From: Opitutia bacterium | GTDB taxonomy: Bacteria > Verrucomicrobiota > Verrucomicrobiia > Opitutales > Opitutaceae | DNA: 64,000 nucleotides | Reading direction: 5' to 3' | Assembly (NCBI GenBank): GCA_016217545.1 | Contig: JACRHT010000011.1 | Span: 124,001 to 188,000, forward strand | Shown: positions 55,106 to 63,255 of the stretch, piece after piece | Numbering within the stretch: the first letter of the stretch is position 1 | Layout of the letters: the number at the start of each line of letters is the position of its first letter | The notes under the pieces: model-generated | Databases searched by the model: none | What the model saw: the letters and a program-made list of their open reading frames with translations, nothing else | What the model was told of the DNA's origin: nothing | Made by a program: the position numbers and the translations under genes

Positions 55106-56107
55106 TTAGAGTTCCTTCTTGGTCTCGAGGAGGCGCTCGTCGAACTTCATGCCGAGCGAAAGGCCGAGGGCTTCGAGCTTCTCCTTGATTTCGTTGAGCG
55201 ACTTCTTGCCGAAGTTGCGATACTTGAGCATCTCCTGCTCGGTCTTCATGGCGAGTTCGCCGACCGTGGTGATGTTCGCGTTGTTCAAGCAGTTCGCCGC
55301 ACGGACCGAGAGCTCGATCTCGTTGACGGACATGTTGAGCAGCTTGCGGAGCTTGTTCTGCTCTTCGGAGACCTCGGCGGCCTGCGACTCGAACTCGTAG
55401 CTCTCCTGCGAGACGCGATCAAACACGTCGAGGTGGTGCTTGAGGATCGAGGCGGACTGCTTGAGGGAGTCGTCCGGCGTGATGCGGCCGTCCGTCCAGA
55501 CTTCGAGGACGAGCTTGTCGTAATCGGTGATCTGGCCGACGCGGGTGTTTTCGACCGCGTAACGGACGAGGCGAACAGGCGAGAAGAGCGAGTCGATCGG
55601 GATGACGCCGATGGCTTGGTCTTCCTTCTTGTTCTCTTCGCCGGGGCAGTAGCCACGACCGGTCTTGATCTCGATCTCGGCTTCGAAGGCGCGCTTCGTG
55701 TCGAGGGTGCAGATGACCTGGTCGGGGTTGATGATCTTGACGCCGGCGTCGAGCTGGATGTCGGCGGCGGCGACGGGGCCTTCCTTGTTGACCTTGAGGA
55801 GCAGCTTCATCGCCTCGCGCTTTTCGGAGACGATGAGGATTTTCTTCAGGTTAAGGACGATGTCGGTGACGTCCTCGACGACGCCGTCGATGGACTGGAA
55901 CTCATGATTCACGCCGTCGATCTTGATCGAGCTGATGGCGCTGCCCTCGATGGACGAGAGGAGCACGCGGCGCAGCGAGTTGCCGACGGTGTGGCCGTAG
56001 CCGGCTTCGAAGGGCTCGGCGATGAACTTGGCGTAAGTGTTGGTGGCGCCCTCCTCGACTTTCGTGAGCTTGGAGGGGAGTTCGAATTTTCCGAGACGCT
56101 TGGGCAT
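55106..56107 (-). CDS. rpoA: DNA-directed RNA polymerase subunit alpha
   Basis: A 333-residue protein with the N-terminal dimerisation domain (AKFIAEPFEAGYGHTVGNSLRRVLLSSIEGSAISSIKIDGVNHEFQSIDGV, DIVLNLKKI) and the C-terminal UP-element/activator domain (IELSVRAANCLNNANITTVGELAMKTEQEMLKYRNFGKKSLNEIKEKLEALGLSLGM). The length is typical. It lies between rpsD and rplQ, with a dispersed repeat in the upstream gap. Confidence 0.98.
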   Translation of the reverse strand: MPKRLGKFELPSKLTKVEEGATNTYAKFIAEPFEAGYGHTVGNSLRRVLLSSIEGSAISSIKIDGVNHEFQSIDGVVEDVTDIVLNLKKILIVSEKREAMKLLLKVNKEGPVAAADIQLDAGVKIINPDQVICTLDTKRAFEAEIEIKTGRGYCPGEENKKEDQAIGVIPIDSLFSPVRLVRYAVENTRVGQITDYDKLVLEVWTDGRITPDDSLKQSASILKHHLDVFDRVSQESYEFESQAAEVSEEQNKLRKLLNMSVNEIELSVRAANCLNNANITTVGELAMKTEQEMLKYRNFGKKSLNEIKEKLEALGLSLGMKFDERLLETKKEL

Positions 56108-56172
56108 GTGATTTATCTCTGGTTGGAGATGGAGAAGTTGGAGTGCTTTCGGAAGTGGAGGCTGGGCTCGAT

Positions 56173-56200
56173 CCGCCTTCGCCCGGATGGGCTAAGGCGA
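56173..56200. repeat. CGCC..GCGAAGGCGG-type repeat in the rpsD-rpoA gap (family E)
   Basis: On the minus strand: TCGCC, TTAGCCC, ATCC, GGGCGAAGGCGG, with an inner GCCC/GGGC stem. The same pattern with a GCTC/GAGC stem is at 57901-57930, and a related copy is at 61287-61318; all are in intercistronic gaps of this operon. A small GAGCCC-TGC-GGGCTC hairpin follows at 56205-56219 over the rpsD stop. Confidence 0.65.
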
Positions 56201-56216
56201 GATGAGCCCTGCGGGC

Positions 56217-56828
56217 TCAGAAGCGCGAGTAGAACTCGACGATGAGCTGCTCGTTGATGGACGGATCCATCTCATCGCGCGTCGGGAGGCGATTGACAAC
56301 CGCGGAAAGCGCCTCGTCGTTGCGCGTCAGCCAGCCGGGAACCACGCGCGCGCGGCTCTCTTCGACGGAGCGGGTGACGATCTGGCGGGAGTTGTTCGAG
56401 GCCTTGATCTCGATGGTGTCGCCGGCGTTGAGCGTGTAGCTGGCGATGTCGACCTTGCGGCCGTTGACCTTCACGTGGCCGTGGTTGACGAGCTGGCGCG
56501 CCTGGGCGCGGCTCTTGGCGAAGCCGAGGAGGTAGACGACGCTGTCGAGGCGGGTCTCGAGGAGCTGCAGGAAGCGCTCGCCGGTGACGCCGCGCTCTTT
56601 CTTCGCGACCGCGAAGACGCGGCGGAATTGGCGCTCGAGGAGACCGTAGATGAAGCGGAGCTTCTGCTTCTCGGCGAGGCCGACGGCGTATTCGGAGAGC
56701 TTGCGGCGGGACTTCGGGCCGTGCTGGCCGGGCGGGAAGTTGCGGCGCTCGAGAACCTTGGCGGAACCGAGGACGTAGGTGCCGAAGCGGCGGCTGACGC
56801 GGGTGGTGGGTCCGGTATAACGGGCCAT
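56217..56828 (-). CDS. rpsD: 30S ribosomal protein S4
   Basis: A 203-residue small-subunit primary-binding protein: MARYTGPTTRVSRRFG, KLSEYAVGLAEKQKLRFIYGLLERQFRRVF, and the S4 domain RLDSVVYLLGFAKSRAQARQLVNHGHVKVNGRKVDIASYTLNAGD. It lacks the N-terminal zinc-finger cysteines of the C+ form. It sits between rpsK and rpoA, 25 bases after rpsK. Confidence 0.98.
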   Translation of the reverse strand: MARYTGPTTRVSRRFGTYVLGSAKVLERRNFPPGQHGPKSRRKLSEYAVGLAEKQKLRFIYGLLERQFRRVFAVAKKERGVTGERFLQLLETRLDSVVYLLGFAKSRAQARQLVNHGHVKVNGRKVDIASYTLNAGDTIEIKASNNSRQIVTRSVEESRARVVPGWLTRNDEALSAVVNRLPTRDEMDPSINEQLIVEFYSRF

Positions 56829-56853
56829 GGTAGGAGTTCCTTAGAAGTTGAGG

Positions 56854-57471
56854 TTAGACGCGACGGCGCTTGCGCGGGCGGCAGCCATTGTGCGGCACCG
56901 GGGTGACGTCGATGATGGAGGAGATTTCCAGGCCGATGGCTTGGAGACCGCGGATGGCGGAGTCGCGACCGAGGCCGGGACCGCTGACGCGGATCTGAAC
57001 TTCCTTGAGGCCGTGCGCCATGGCGTTGCGGGCGGCGTCTTGGGCGACGACCTGCGCGGCGTAGGCGGTGGACTTGCGGGAGCCGCGGAAATTGCACTTA
57101 CCGGCGGACGACCAGGAGATCACGTTGCCCTTGGCGTCGGTGATCGAGACGATCGTGTTGTTGAACGTCGCGGTGACGTTGGCGATGCCGGAGGTGACGT
57201 TCTTGGAGCCCTTGGCCTTGCGGACCTTGACGGCGCCAAGCTCTTCCTTGAGGAGGTCTTCGGCGGACGGGGCCTTCGGAACGCCGCCGACGAGTTCGAC
57301 GGGCTTCGCGGGCTCGACCGGAGCGGCGGGCGCAGCGCCTTCGGCGGCAGCGTCGGCCTTCGGGGCCTTGGGGGCCTTCGCGGGCTTTTCAGCGGCGGGC
57401 GCAGCGGCGCCAGCAGCGGCGTCCTTCTTGGGCGCCTTTTCCTTCTTCGGAGCGGATTTCTCTTCGGACAT
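56854..57471 (-). CDS. rpsK: 30S ribosomal protein S11 with long N-terminal extension
   Basis: A 205-residue protein; the usual S11 is about 129. The canonical S11 part starts near residue 80 ([31 protein letters not shown]) and ends [17 protein letters not shown]. The first ~75 residues are a low-complexity Lys/Ala/Pro extension. The single ATG at 57471, 18 bases after rpsM, requires the extension unless an internal start is used, and no internal Met precedes the core. The tail is probably disordered and RNA-facing. Confidence 0.96.
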   Translation of the reverse strand: MSEEKSAPKKEKAPKKDAAAGAAAPAAEKPAKAPKAPKADAAAEGAAPAAPVEPAKPVELVGGVPKAPSAEDLLKEELGAVKVRKAKGSKNVTSGIANVTATFNNTIVSITDAKGNVISWSSAGKCNFRGSRKSTAYAAQVVAQDAARNAMAHGLKEVQIRVSGPGLGRDSAIRGLQAIGLEISSIIDVTPVPHNGCRPRKRRRV

Positions 57472-57489
57472 GGAGATGGGTTTTTAAGA

Positions 57490-57870
57490 TTAAGCTTCCT
57501 TGGCCTTCGTGACGCCAACGGTCTTGCGCGGGCCCTTGCGGGTGCGGGCGTTGGTGCTGGTGCGCTGGCCGCGGACCGGGAGGCCGCGACGGTGGCGGAT
57601 GCCACGGTAGCAATTGATCGCCTGGAGGCGCTTGAGATTACCCGCGATTTCGCGGCGGAGATCGCCCTCCACCACCCACTTGTTGTCGGTGATGATGTGG
57701 AGGATCTTGTTCAGCTGCTCCTCGGTGAGATCCGAGGCGCGCATGTTGGCGTCGAGACCGGCGGTCTCGATGATCAGGTCGGCACGGGCAGGGCCAATGC
57801 CGTAGATGTATCGGAGGGAGAATCCGATCTTCTTTTTGGCGGGGAGTTCAACGCCGAGGAGACGAGGCAT
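57490..57870 (-). CDS. rpsM: 30S ribosomal protein S13
   Basis: A 126-residue protein: [73 protein letters not shown]. The length and motifs are standard. The 92-base gap to map upstream contains no rpmJ or infA, which commonly occupy this position, and instead holds a dispersed repeat. Confidence 0.98.
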   Translation of the reverse strand: MPRLLGVELPAKKKIGFSLRYIYGIGPARADLIIETAGLDANMRASDLTEEQLNKILHIITDNKWVVEGDLRREIAGNLKRLQAINCYRGIRHRRGLPVRGQRTSTNARTRKGPRKTVGVTKAKEA

Positions 57871-57900
57871 GTTTGGTTTAGTTGAGAGTTGGTTGTTGAC

Positions 57901-57930
57901 CCGCCTTCGCTCTGGCGAGCTACGGCGAGG
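57901..57930. repeat. CGCC..GCGAAGGCGG-type repeat in the map-rpsM gap (family E)
   Basis: On the minus strand: CCTCGCCGTAGCTCGCCAGA then GCGAAGGCGG, with an inner GCTC/GAGC stem. It matches 56173-56200 in frame and spacing, with a compensated inner stem. It occupies the gap where rpmJ often lies. Confidence 0.7.
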
Positions 57931-57962
57931 CAGGGAGTTGCGGTTTGAGAAAAGTGGCTTGT

Positions 57963-58736
57963 TTAGGTGGCCTTCGGGATCGTGAGGATCTCGGGGCCGG
58001 AATCGGTCGTGAGCACGGTGTGTTCGAAGTGTGCGGAGGGTTGGCCGTCGGCGGTGACGACCGTCCAGTGATCGCTCAGCGTGCGGACCGCGTAACGGCC
58101 CATGTTCACCATGGGTTCGATCGCGAGGGTCATGCCGGGCTTGATCTTCTCGCCGGAGTTTTTCCGGCCGAAGTTCGGGATCTGCGGCTCTTCGTGCATC
58201 GACTGCCCCACCCCATGACCGACCATTTCGCGGACGACGCTGAAGCCGGCGGCTTCGACGTAGGTCTGCACGGCGTGCGAGATGTCGCCGATGCGATTGC
58301 CGACCTGGGCCTGCGCGATGCCGATGGCGAGGGCTTCCTCGGTGATTTTGAGGAGCTCCGCGACACGCGGGGCGATCGGGCCGACGGGAACGGTGGTGGC
58401 GTTGTCGCCGATGTAGCCGTTGTATTCGACCACGACGTCGAGCGAGATGATGTCGCCTTGGCGCAGGATGCGCTTGAGCGAGCCGATGCCGTGGACGACC
58501 TCTTCGTTGACCGAAAGGCAGGTGTAGGCGGGATAGCGGCTCGCGTGCAGCTGGTAGCCGTAACAGGCGCTGCGAGCGCCGAACGACGCGATGATTTCGC
58601 GACCGATCTGATCCAAGTCGTATGTGGTGATACCGGGCCGGACCTGCTCTTTCATCTTCGCCAAAACGGTGGCGGCGATGCTGCAGGCTTCGCGCATCCG
58701 ACGGATGCCCTCCGCGTTTTTAATGGGAATGGACAT
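57963..58736 (-). CDS. map: Methionine aminopeptidase type I
   Basis: Removes the N-terminal methionine of nascent proteins. The 257-residue pita-bread enzyme has the five metal ligands: Asp in [10 protein letters not shown], Asp in [12 protein letters not shown], His in [14 protein letters not shown], Glu in AIEPMVNMG and Glu in [24 protein letters not shown] and [22 protein letters not shown] are canonical. The ATG shares one base with the stop of the adk-like gene (TGATG), so translation is coupled. Confidence 0.97.
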   Translation of the reverse strand: MSIPIKNAEGIRRMREACSIAATVLAKMKEQVRPGITTYDLDQIGREIIASFGARSACYGYQLHASRYPAYTCLSVNEEVVHGIGSLKRILRQGDIISLDVVVEYNGYIGDNATTVPVGPIAPRVAELLKITEEALAIGIAQAQVGNRIGDISHAVQTYVEAAGFSVVREMVGHGVGQSMHEEPQIPNFGRKNSGEKIKPGMTLAIEPMVNMGRYAVRTLSDHWTVVTADGQPSAHFEHTVLTTDSGPEILTIPKAT

Positions 58737-59203
58737 CAGGCGGCGATGCGAGCGGCTCCCGTGAGGAGCCCTTGCGTGCGGTAGTGTGTTGCGACCTCCG
58801 CAGACGCGGAGTCGGAGTCGAGGACGGCGGTGAGCGTTTCACCGCGGGCTTCGACCCACTCGTCGAACACTTTTGCTTGGAGCAGCGTAGCCGGGAAGCC
58901 TTCGAGGAGGAATCCCGCATCGGGTTTGCGCGCCCAAAACCACTTGCGGAGGACCGCGAGGGTGAGGTCGTCGCTCAGGCCGGAGCCGGAGCGGGCGAGC
59001 GAGGCTGCGGCTTTTTGGCCGAGCGCCGTGCGTCGCGAAATCTCCTGTTGCACGAGAGAAGCAGGAGAGACGTGCTCAATTGAGAAAGAACGGGCCTGGT
59101 TCAGGAAATCCGCGGGAAGCGAATCGATTGGACCGAGGAGAACTACCTTCGCCTTCGCGGACGCGAGGGCGGAAAAGGCGCTGGAGTGTTCAGCCCTTTT
59201 CAC
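58736..59203 (-). CDS. Degenerate adenylate-kinase-like protein in the secY-map slot
   Basis: A 155-residue protein recognisable as an adenylate kinase relative: KVVLLGP (19-25) as strand 1, LGQKAAASLARSGSGLSDDLTLAVLRKWF (61-89), and DAGFLLEGFPATLLQAKVFDEW (95-116) for the FLLDGFPRT..QA motif. The catalytic parts are lost: the P-loop after GP reads IDSLPAD with no GxGK, the STGD position reads SPAS, the GFPR Arg is Ala, and the whole LID is missing. The proposed start is GTG 59203, 13 bases after secY. The stop is coupled to map. The intact coding frame and coupling argue against a simple pseudogene. Confidence 0.8.
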   Translation of the reverse strand: MKRAEHSSAFSALASAKAKVVLLGPIDSLPADFLNQARSFSIEHVSPASLVQQEISRRTALGQKAAASLARSGSGLSDDLTLAVLRKWFWARKPDAGFLLEGFPATLLQAKVFDEWVEARGETLTAVLDSDSASAEVATHYRTQGLLTGAARIAA

Positions 59204-59216
59204 CGAAGTAAAGAGA

Positions 59217-60716
59217 TTAAAGAGCGAAGCGGCGGATCGCCCACGCGCCGAGACCGACGAGCAGGATGACCACCATGACCGCGACGAGCTGCATGACCGT
59301 CTTGTCCGAGGCGGCCTCGCCCAGCGCCATTTGCGCCGAGGTGCTGCGACCACGGATGCGACCCTTCTTGAGGAAGCCGTCGTAGTGGCGTTGCAGGAGG
59401 AACGTCTCGATCTGGCGCATCGTGTCGAGGATGACGCCGACGGTGATGAGCATGCCGGTGCCGCCGAAGAAGTAGGCGACGCGGGGCGGAACCTTGAAGA
59501 AGTTCAGCAGGCCGTCCGGGATGATCGCGATGATCGTGAGGAAGATCGCGCCCGCGAGCGTGAGGCGGGTCATCACGAAATCGAGGAAGCTCGCGGTCGG
59601 TTCGCCGGGGCGGACGCCGGGGATGTAGCCGCCGTATTTCTTCAGATCATCGGCGACCTGGATCGGCTTGAACATCACGGACACCCAGAAATAGCTGAAG
59701 AAGAGGATCAGGAGCGCGTCGAAGACGTAGTAGCTCCAGTGGCCGCGGGTGAGCGCGTTGGCCATCTCGATGAGGATCTTGATGTCGAACGCGGCGCCGA
59801 GCTGGGAGAAAATCTGCGTCGGGAACAGCAGGATGGCGCTCGCGAAGATGACGGGCATGACGCCCGAGTAGTTCACCTTGAGCGGGAGGAACGAGCTCTG
59901 GCCGCCGTAGACCTTCTGGCCGACGACGCGCTTCGCGTATTGGACCGGAATCTTACGCTGGCCCTGCGTGACGGCGATGATGCCCATCGTGACGATGAGG
60001 AACAAAGCGATCATCATGACCGCCTGCGGCAGACCGAGGCTGGCGGTGCCAACCGGGGCGAAGAACAGCTGGTAGGTGGACATCGCCGCGCCCGGGATGT
60101 CGGCGAGAATGCCGACCGTGATCAGGAGCGAGACGCCGTTGCCGATGCCGCGCTGGGTGATCTGCTCACCGAGCCACATCATGAGGAGCGTGCCGGCGGT
60201 CATGAAGACCGTCGACGTGACGAGGAACCAGCCCTTGTTCACGAGGACGATCGAACCGTAGTGGTTGATGTCGTAGCCTTGGAACAGGCGGGCTGGATTC
60301 TCGAGCGCGAGGATGAGCAGCACACCTTGGATCACGCAGATCGCCACGGTGAGGTAGCGGGTGTATTGCGTGAGCTTCTGGCGGCCGACGTCGCCTTCCT
60401 GTTGGAGGCGGCTGAGCTGCGGGACCACCGCGGTCATCAGCTGGAAGATGATGGACGCGCTGATGTAGGGCATGATGCCGAGCGCGCAGACGGCGCCCTT
60501 GAGGAGCGCGCCGCCCGTGAACATGTTGTAGAGCCCCACGAGGGCGCCGCCACCGTTGGCGGTCTGCTCCTCGAAGAACTTCAGGAGCGGCTGCGGGTCG
60601 AGACCCGGCAGCGGGATGTGGGCGCCGACGCGCGCCACGAAGAGCAGCGACAGCGTGTAGAGGATTCGCGAGCGGAGCTCGGGAATCTTCATCGAGTTCG
60701 TGAAGGCGGAAAACAT
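59217..60716 (-). CDS. secY: Preprotein translocase subunit SecY
   Basis: Central channel of the Sec translocon. The 499-residue protein has ten membrane helices, with MKIPELRSRILYTLSLLFVARVGAHIPLPG at the N-terminus. GIMPYISASIIFQLM, the cytosolic loop VTQGQRKIPVQYAKRVVG, NYSGVMPVIFASAILLFP, and DLKKYGGYIPGVRPGEPT are all present. It is somewhat longer than E. coli SecY (443), mainly in periplasmic loops. It is preceded by rplO and a strong hairpin, and followed by the adk-like gene. Confidence 0.97.
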   Translation of the reverse strand: MFSAFTNSMKIPELRSRILYTLSLLFVARVGAHIPLPGLDPQPLLKFFEEQTANGGGALVGLYNMFTGGALLKGAVCALGIMPYISASIIFQLMTAVVPQLSRLQQEGDVGRQKLTQYTRYLTVAICVIQGVLLILALENPARLFQGYDINHYGSIVLVNKGWFLVTSTVFMTAGTLLMMWLGEQITQRGIGNGVSLLITVGILADIPGAAMSTYQLFFAPVGTASLGLPQAVMMIALFLIVTMGIIAVTQGQRKIPVQYAKRVVGQKVYGGQSSFLPLKVNYSGVMPVIFASAILLFPTQIFSQLGAAFDIKILIEMANALTRGHWSYYVFDALLILFFSYFWVSVMFKPIQVADDLKKYGGYIPGVRPGEPTASFLDFVMTRLTLAGAIFLTIIAIIPDGLLNFFKVPPRVAYFFGGTGMLITVGVILDTMRQIETFLLQRHYDGFLKKGRIRGRSTSAQMALGEAASDKTVMQLVAVMVVILLVGLGAWAIRRFAL

Positions 60717-60757
60717 GTCTGTTGGGAAAAACTGGGGCTACAAACTAGACGCAGAAA

Positions 60758-60792
60758 GCGGACCGGGTAACTCGGGGAGTTCCACGGTCCGC
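60758..60792 (-). promoter_or_regulatory. Hairpin between rplO and secY
   Basis: GCGGACCG (60758-60765) pairs with CGGTCCGC (60785-60792), and an inner AACTC/GAGTT stem extends it into one long hairpin. On the minus strand TTTCTGC follows. It lies 23 bases after the rplO stop and about 40 before the secY start, so it may attenuate or protect the transcript. Confidence 0.65.
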
Positions 60793-60815
60793 CATCTTGA
60801 GATGCGATGCAGCGC

Positions 60816-61262
60816 TCAGGCGACGATCGCCTGGCCGCCGGCTTTCTCGATCTTTTCCTTGGCGGAGCCGGTGAACTTCGTCGCGGTGACCTTCAGCGCG
60901 CGGGTGATTTCACCGTCGCCGAGGACCTTGAGCAGCGCGCCGTCGGCGCGGATCAAGCCGGCCTTCACGAGCGCTTCAACGTTCACCTCGGTGACCGAGG
61001 CGTCGAGCTTCGCGAGATCGCCGACGTTCACGACGGCGTAGCTCGTGCGGAAGTTGTAGTTGTTGAAGCCGCGGTGCGGGAGCTTGCGGTAAAGGGGCAT
61101 CTGGCCGCCTTCGAAGCCGGGACGGATCGAGCCGCCGGAGCGCGCGGTCTGGCCCTTGCCGCCCTTGCCGGACGTTTTGCCGTGGCCGCCGCCTTCGCCG
61201 CAACCGACGCGCTTGCGACGGTGGGTGGCACCTTTGACGTTCTTGAGAGTGTGGAGACGCAT
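60816..61262 (-). CDS. rplO: 50S ribosomal protein L15
   Basis: A 148-residue protein: MRLHTLKNVKGATHRRKRVGCGEGGGHGKTSGKGGKGQTARSG, RPGFEGGQMPLYRKLPHRGFNN and VEALVKAGLIRADGALLKVLGDGEITRALKVTATKFTGSAKEKIEKAGG. It is canonical. The 74 bases separating it from rpsE contain no rpmD (L30), which often sits there. Confidence 0.97.
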   Translation of the reverse strand: MRLHTLKNVKGATHRRKRVGCGEGGGHGKTSGKGGKGQTARSGGSIRPGFEGGQMPLYRKLPHRGFNNYNFRTSYAVVNVGDLAKLDASVTEVNVEALVKAGLIRADGALLKVLGDGEITRALKVTATKFTGSAKEKIEKAGGQAIVA

Positions 61263-61286
61263 TTTCTTGGATTCCTAAGTTTGGGT

Positions 61287-61318
61287 CGCCGCCCCTCGCC
61301 TACTCCGGCGAAGGGCGA
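61287..61318. repeat. CGCC..GCGAAGG-type repeat in the rpsE-rplO gap (family E)
   Basis: On the plus strand CGCCCCTCGCCTACTCCGGC then GAAGGGCGAC. It shares the CGCC-TA-CTC..G-GCGAAGG plan with 56173-56200 and 57901-57930 in the same operon but in opposite orientation, and is a more diverged copy. Confidence 0.5.
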
Positions 61319-61336
61319 CTCGGATTAATTTTTCAA

Positions 61337-61840
61337 TCAGGCGCGCGCGGCCTTGAAGTCTTCCGCCATGCGGAGCTTGCGGAGGCCGTTGAACGTGGCG
61401 TGCACGACGGCGATGTGGTTCTTGGAACCCATCGACTTCGTGAGGACGTTCTTGACGCCCGCGGCTTCGAGGACGGCGCGGACGCCGCCGCCGGCGATGA
61501 GGCCGGTGCCGGGGGTCGCGGGGCGGAGGAACACCTTGCCGCCGTCATATTGGCCGAGGACTTCGTGCGGGATGGTATCACCGCGGAGCTTGACCGGGTA
61601 GAGGCGCTTCTTGGCGGCTTCGGTCGACTTCTTGATGGCGTCGGGAACTTCGTTCGCCTTGCCGTAGCCGATGCCGACGTTGCCCTTGCCGTCGCCGACG
61701 ACGGCGAGAGCGGAGAAGCTGAAGCGACGACCACCCTTCACCACCTTGGCGCAGCGGTTGATGTAGACGACCTTCTCAATCATGCCGGAGTCGTTCTCGG
61801 CATTCTGATTGGCGGAATAGGACCTGTTGTTGTTAGCCAT
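61337..61840 (-). CDS. rpsE: 30S ribosomal protein S5
   Basis: A 167-residue protein: [59 protein letters not shown] (double-stranded RNA-binding domain) and [47 protein letters not shown] 17-residue polar N-terminal extension is unremarkable. It lies 9 bases after rplR. Confidence 0.98.
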   Translation of the reverse strand: MANNNRSYSANQNAENDSGMIEKVVYINRCAKVVKGGRRFSFSALAVVGDGKGNVGIGYGKANEVPDAIKKSTEAAKKRLYPVKLRGDTIPHEVLGQYDGGKVFLRPATPGTGLIAGGGVRAVLEAAGVKNVLTKSMGSKNHIAVVHATFNGLRKLRMAEDFKAARA

Positions 61841-61849
61841 GGGCGGTGT

Positions 61850-62215
61850 TTAGAATTGGAGGCCACCTTCGCGCGCGGCGTCGGCGAAGGTTTTGACGCG
61901 GCCGTGGTAGCGGCGACCGTTGCGGTCGAACACCACGGCGTTGATGCCGGCGGCCTTGGCCTTGGCGGCGAAGGCGGTGCCGACGAGCTTGGCGCCGGAG
62001 ACGTTGCCCTTGGCGTTCTGCTTCTTCACGTCGGCGTCGAGCGTGGAGAGGAACACGAGGGTCTTGCCGGCGGCGTCGTCGATGGCCTGCGCGTAGATGT
62101 GCTTGCCGGAGAATTTGACGGAGAGGCGCGGACGGGCGGCGGTGCCGGTGACCGTCTTGCGGATGCGCCACTTGCGCTTCTGAAGGAGCGCGGCTTTCTG
62201 AATCGTATTGGACAT
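61850..62215 (-). CDS. rplR: 50S ribosomal protein L18
   Basis: A 121-residue 5S rRNA-binding protein: KRKWRIRKTVTGTAARPRLSVKFSGKHIYAQAIDDAAGKTLVFLSTLD and AVVFDRNGRRYHGRVKTFADAAREGGLQF. It is standard in length and sits between rplF and rpsE. Confidence 0.97.
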   Translation of the reverse strand: MSNTIQKAALLQKRKWRIRKTVTGTAARPRLSVKFSGKHIYAQAIDDAAGKTLVFLSTLDADVKKQNAKGNVSGAKLVGTAFAAKAKAAGINAVVFDRNGRRYHGRVKTFADAAREGGLQF

Positions 62216-62242
62216 GGTTATGCTGCCTTTCGGGTGGTGGCG

Positions 62243-62788
62243 TTAGGCGACGGTCTTGCCTTCCTTGCGGCGGACGCGCTCGGCGAACTCGCCGACGAGG
62301 CGGACACCCTTGCCCTTGTAAGGCTCGGGCGGGTAGTAGGCGCGGATCTCGGAAGTGACTTGGCCGACGAGCTGTTTGTCAGCGCCTTCGACCTTGAGCT
62401 TCGTGCCGTCGGTGACGGTGACCTTGATGCCCTCGGGGATGTCGTGGAGGATCTGGTGCGAGTAGCCGAGCGAGAGGTCGAGCTGCTTGCCCTTGAGCGC
62501 GGCCTTGAAGCCGACGCCTTGGATCTCGAGTTCCTTCGCGTAGCCGACGGCGGCGCCCTTCACCATACCGGCGATGACCGAGCGGGCGGTGCCATACATG
62601 GCGCGGGAGAAACGGGTTTCCTCGGTGGGCGAGACAACGATGGTGTTGTCCTTCTTCTCGATCTTCACGACGGGCGCGAAGGTTTTCGAGACTTTGCCCT
62701 TGGGGCCGTCGACGGACACCGTGGTGCCTTTGATGTCGACCTTGACCTTGTCGAGGATCTGAACGGGTTGTTTGCCAATTCTGCTCAT
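62243..62788 (-). CDS. rplF: 50S ribosomal protein L6
   Basis: A 181-residue protein: MSRIGKQPVQILDKVKVDIKGTTVSVDGPKGKVSKTF, RSVIAGMVKGAAVGYAKELEIQGVGFKAALKGKQLDLSLGYSH, and the C-terminal YYPPEPYKGKGVRLVGEFAERVRRKEGKT. It is canonical. It lies between rpsH and rplR. Confidence 0.98.
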   Translation of the reverse strand: MSRIGKQPVQILDKVKVDIKGTTVSVDGPKGKVSKTFAPVVKIEKKDNTIVVSPTEETRFSRAMYGTARSVIAGMVKGAAVGYAKELEIQGVGFKAALKGKQLDLSLGYSHQILHDIPEGIKVTVTDGTKLKVEGADKQLVGQVTSEIRAYYPPEPYKGKGVRLVGEFAERVRRKEGKTVA

Positions 62789-62802
62789 GGTGCGGGTGCT
62801 CC

Positions 62803-63195
62803 TTACCAGACGGTGCAGACGAGCTCGCCACCGAGCTTGTTGCGGCGGGCGTCCTGGTCCTTCATGAGGCCCTTGGACGTCGAGACGATGGCCATGCCGA
62901 GGCCGTTGAGGACGCGCGGGAGGTCGGTGTAGCTGAAGTAGACGCGACGGCCCGGGGTCGACTCACGCTTGATGCCGGTGATGACCGGGGTGTTGTCGAC
63001 GTATTTGAGGGCGACGACGAGGGTCTTGTGGCCACGGTCGTCGGTGCCGGTGGTGACTTCGCGGACGAAGCCTTCGGCTTTGAGGATCGTCGCGAGACTC
63101 TCCTTCATCTTGGAGTGCGGGGCGACGCACTGGGACTGGCCGGCCTTCGACGCATTGCGGAGGCGGGTCAGGAAATCACTGATCGGATCGGTCAT
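62803..63195 (-). CDS. rpsH: 30S ribosomal protein S8
   Basis: A 130-residue protein: MTDPISDFLTRLRNASKAGQSQCVAPHSKMKESLATILKAEGFV and SYTDLPRVLNGLGMAIVSTSKGLMKDQDARRNKLGGELVCTVW, the conserved C-terminus. In many bacteria S8 is an autoregulator of this operon; no such site was identified here. It lies between rpsN and rplF. Confidence 0.98.
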   Translation of the reverse strand: MTDPISDFLTRLRNASKAGQSQCVAPHSKMKESLATILKAEGFVREVTTGTDDRGHKTLVVALKYVDNTPVITGIKRESTPGRRVYFSYTDLPRVLNGLGMAIVSTSKGLMKDQDARRNKLGGELVCTVW

Positions 63196-63255
63196 GGTTG
63201 GATGTTGTTGGACTGGGCCGCGCGGGTCATATCCGACCCCCGTGGGCCAAAGGGT

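Noticed and set aside
58736-59203. Calling this simply adk
   Set aside because: The P-loop lysine, STGD, GFPR arginine and LID are all missing, so catalytic adenylate kinase activity is not supported.
58736-59203. Calling this a pseudogene
   Set aside because: The frame is intact, starts 13 bases after secY and shares a base with the map start, which argues for translation.
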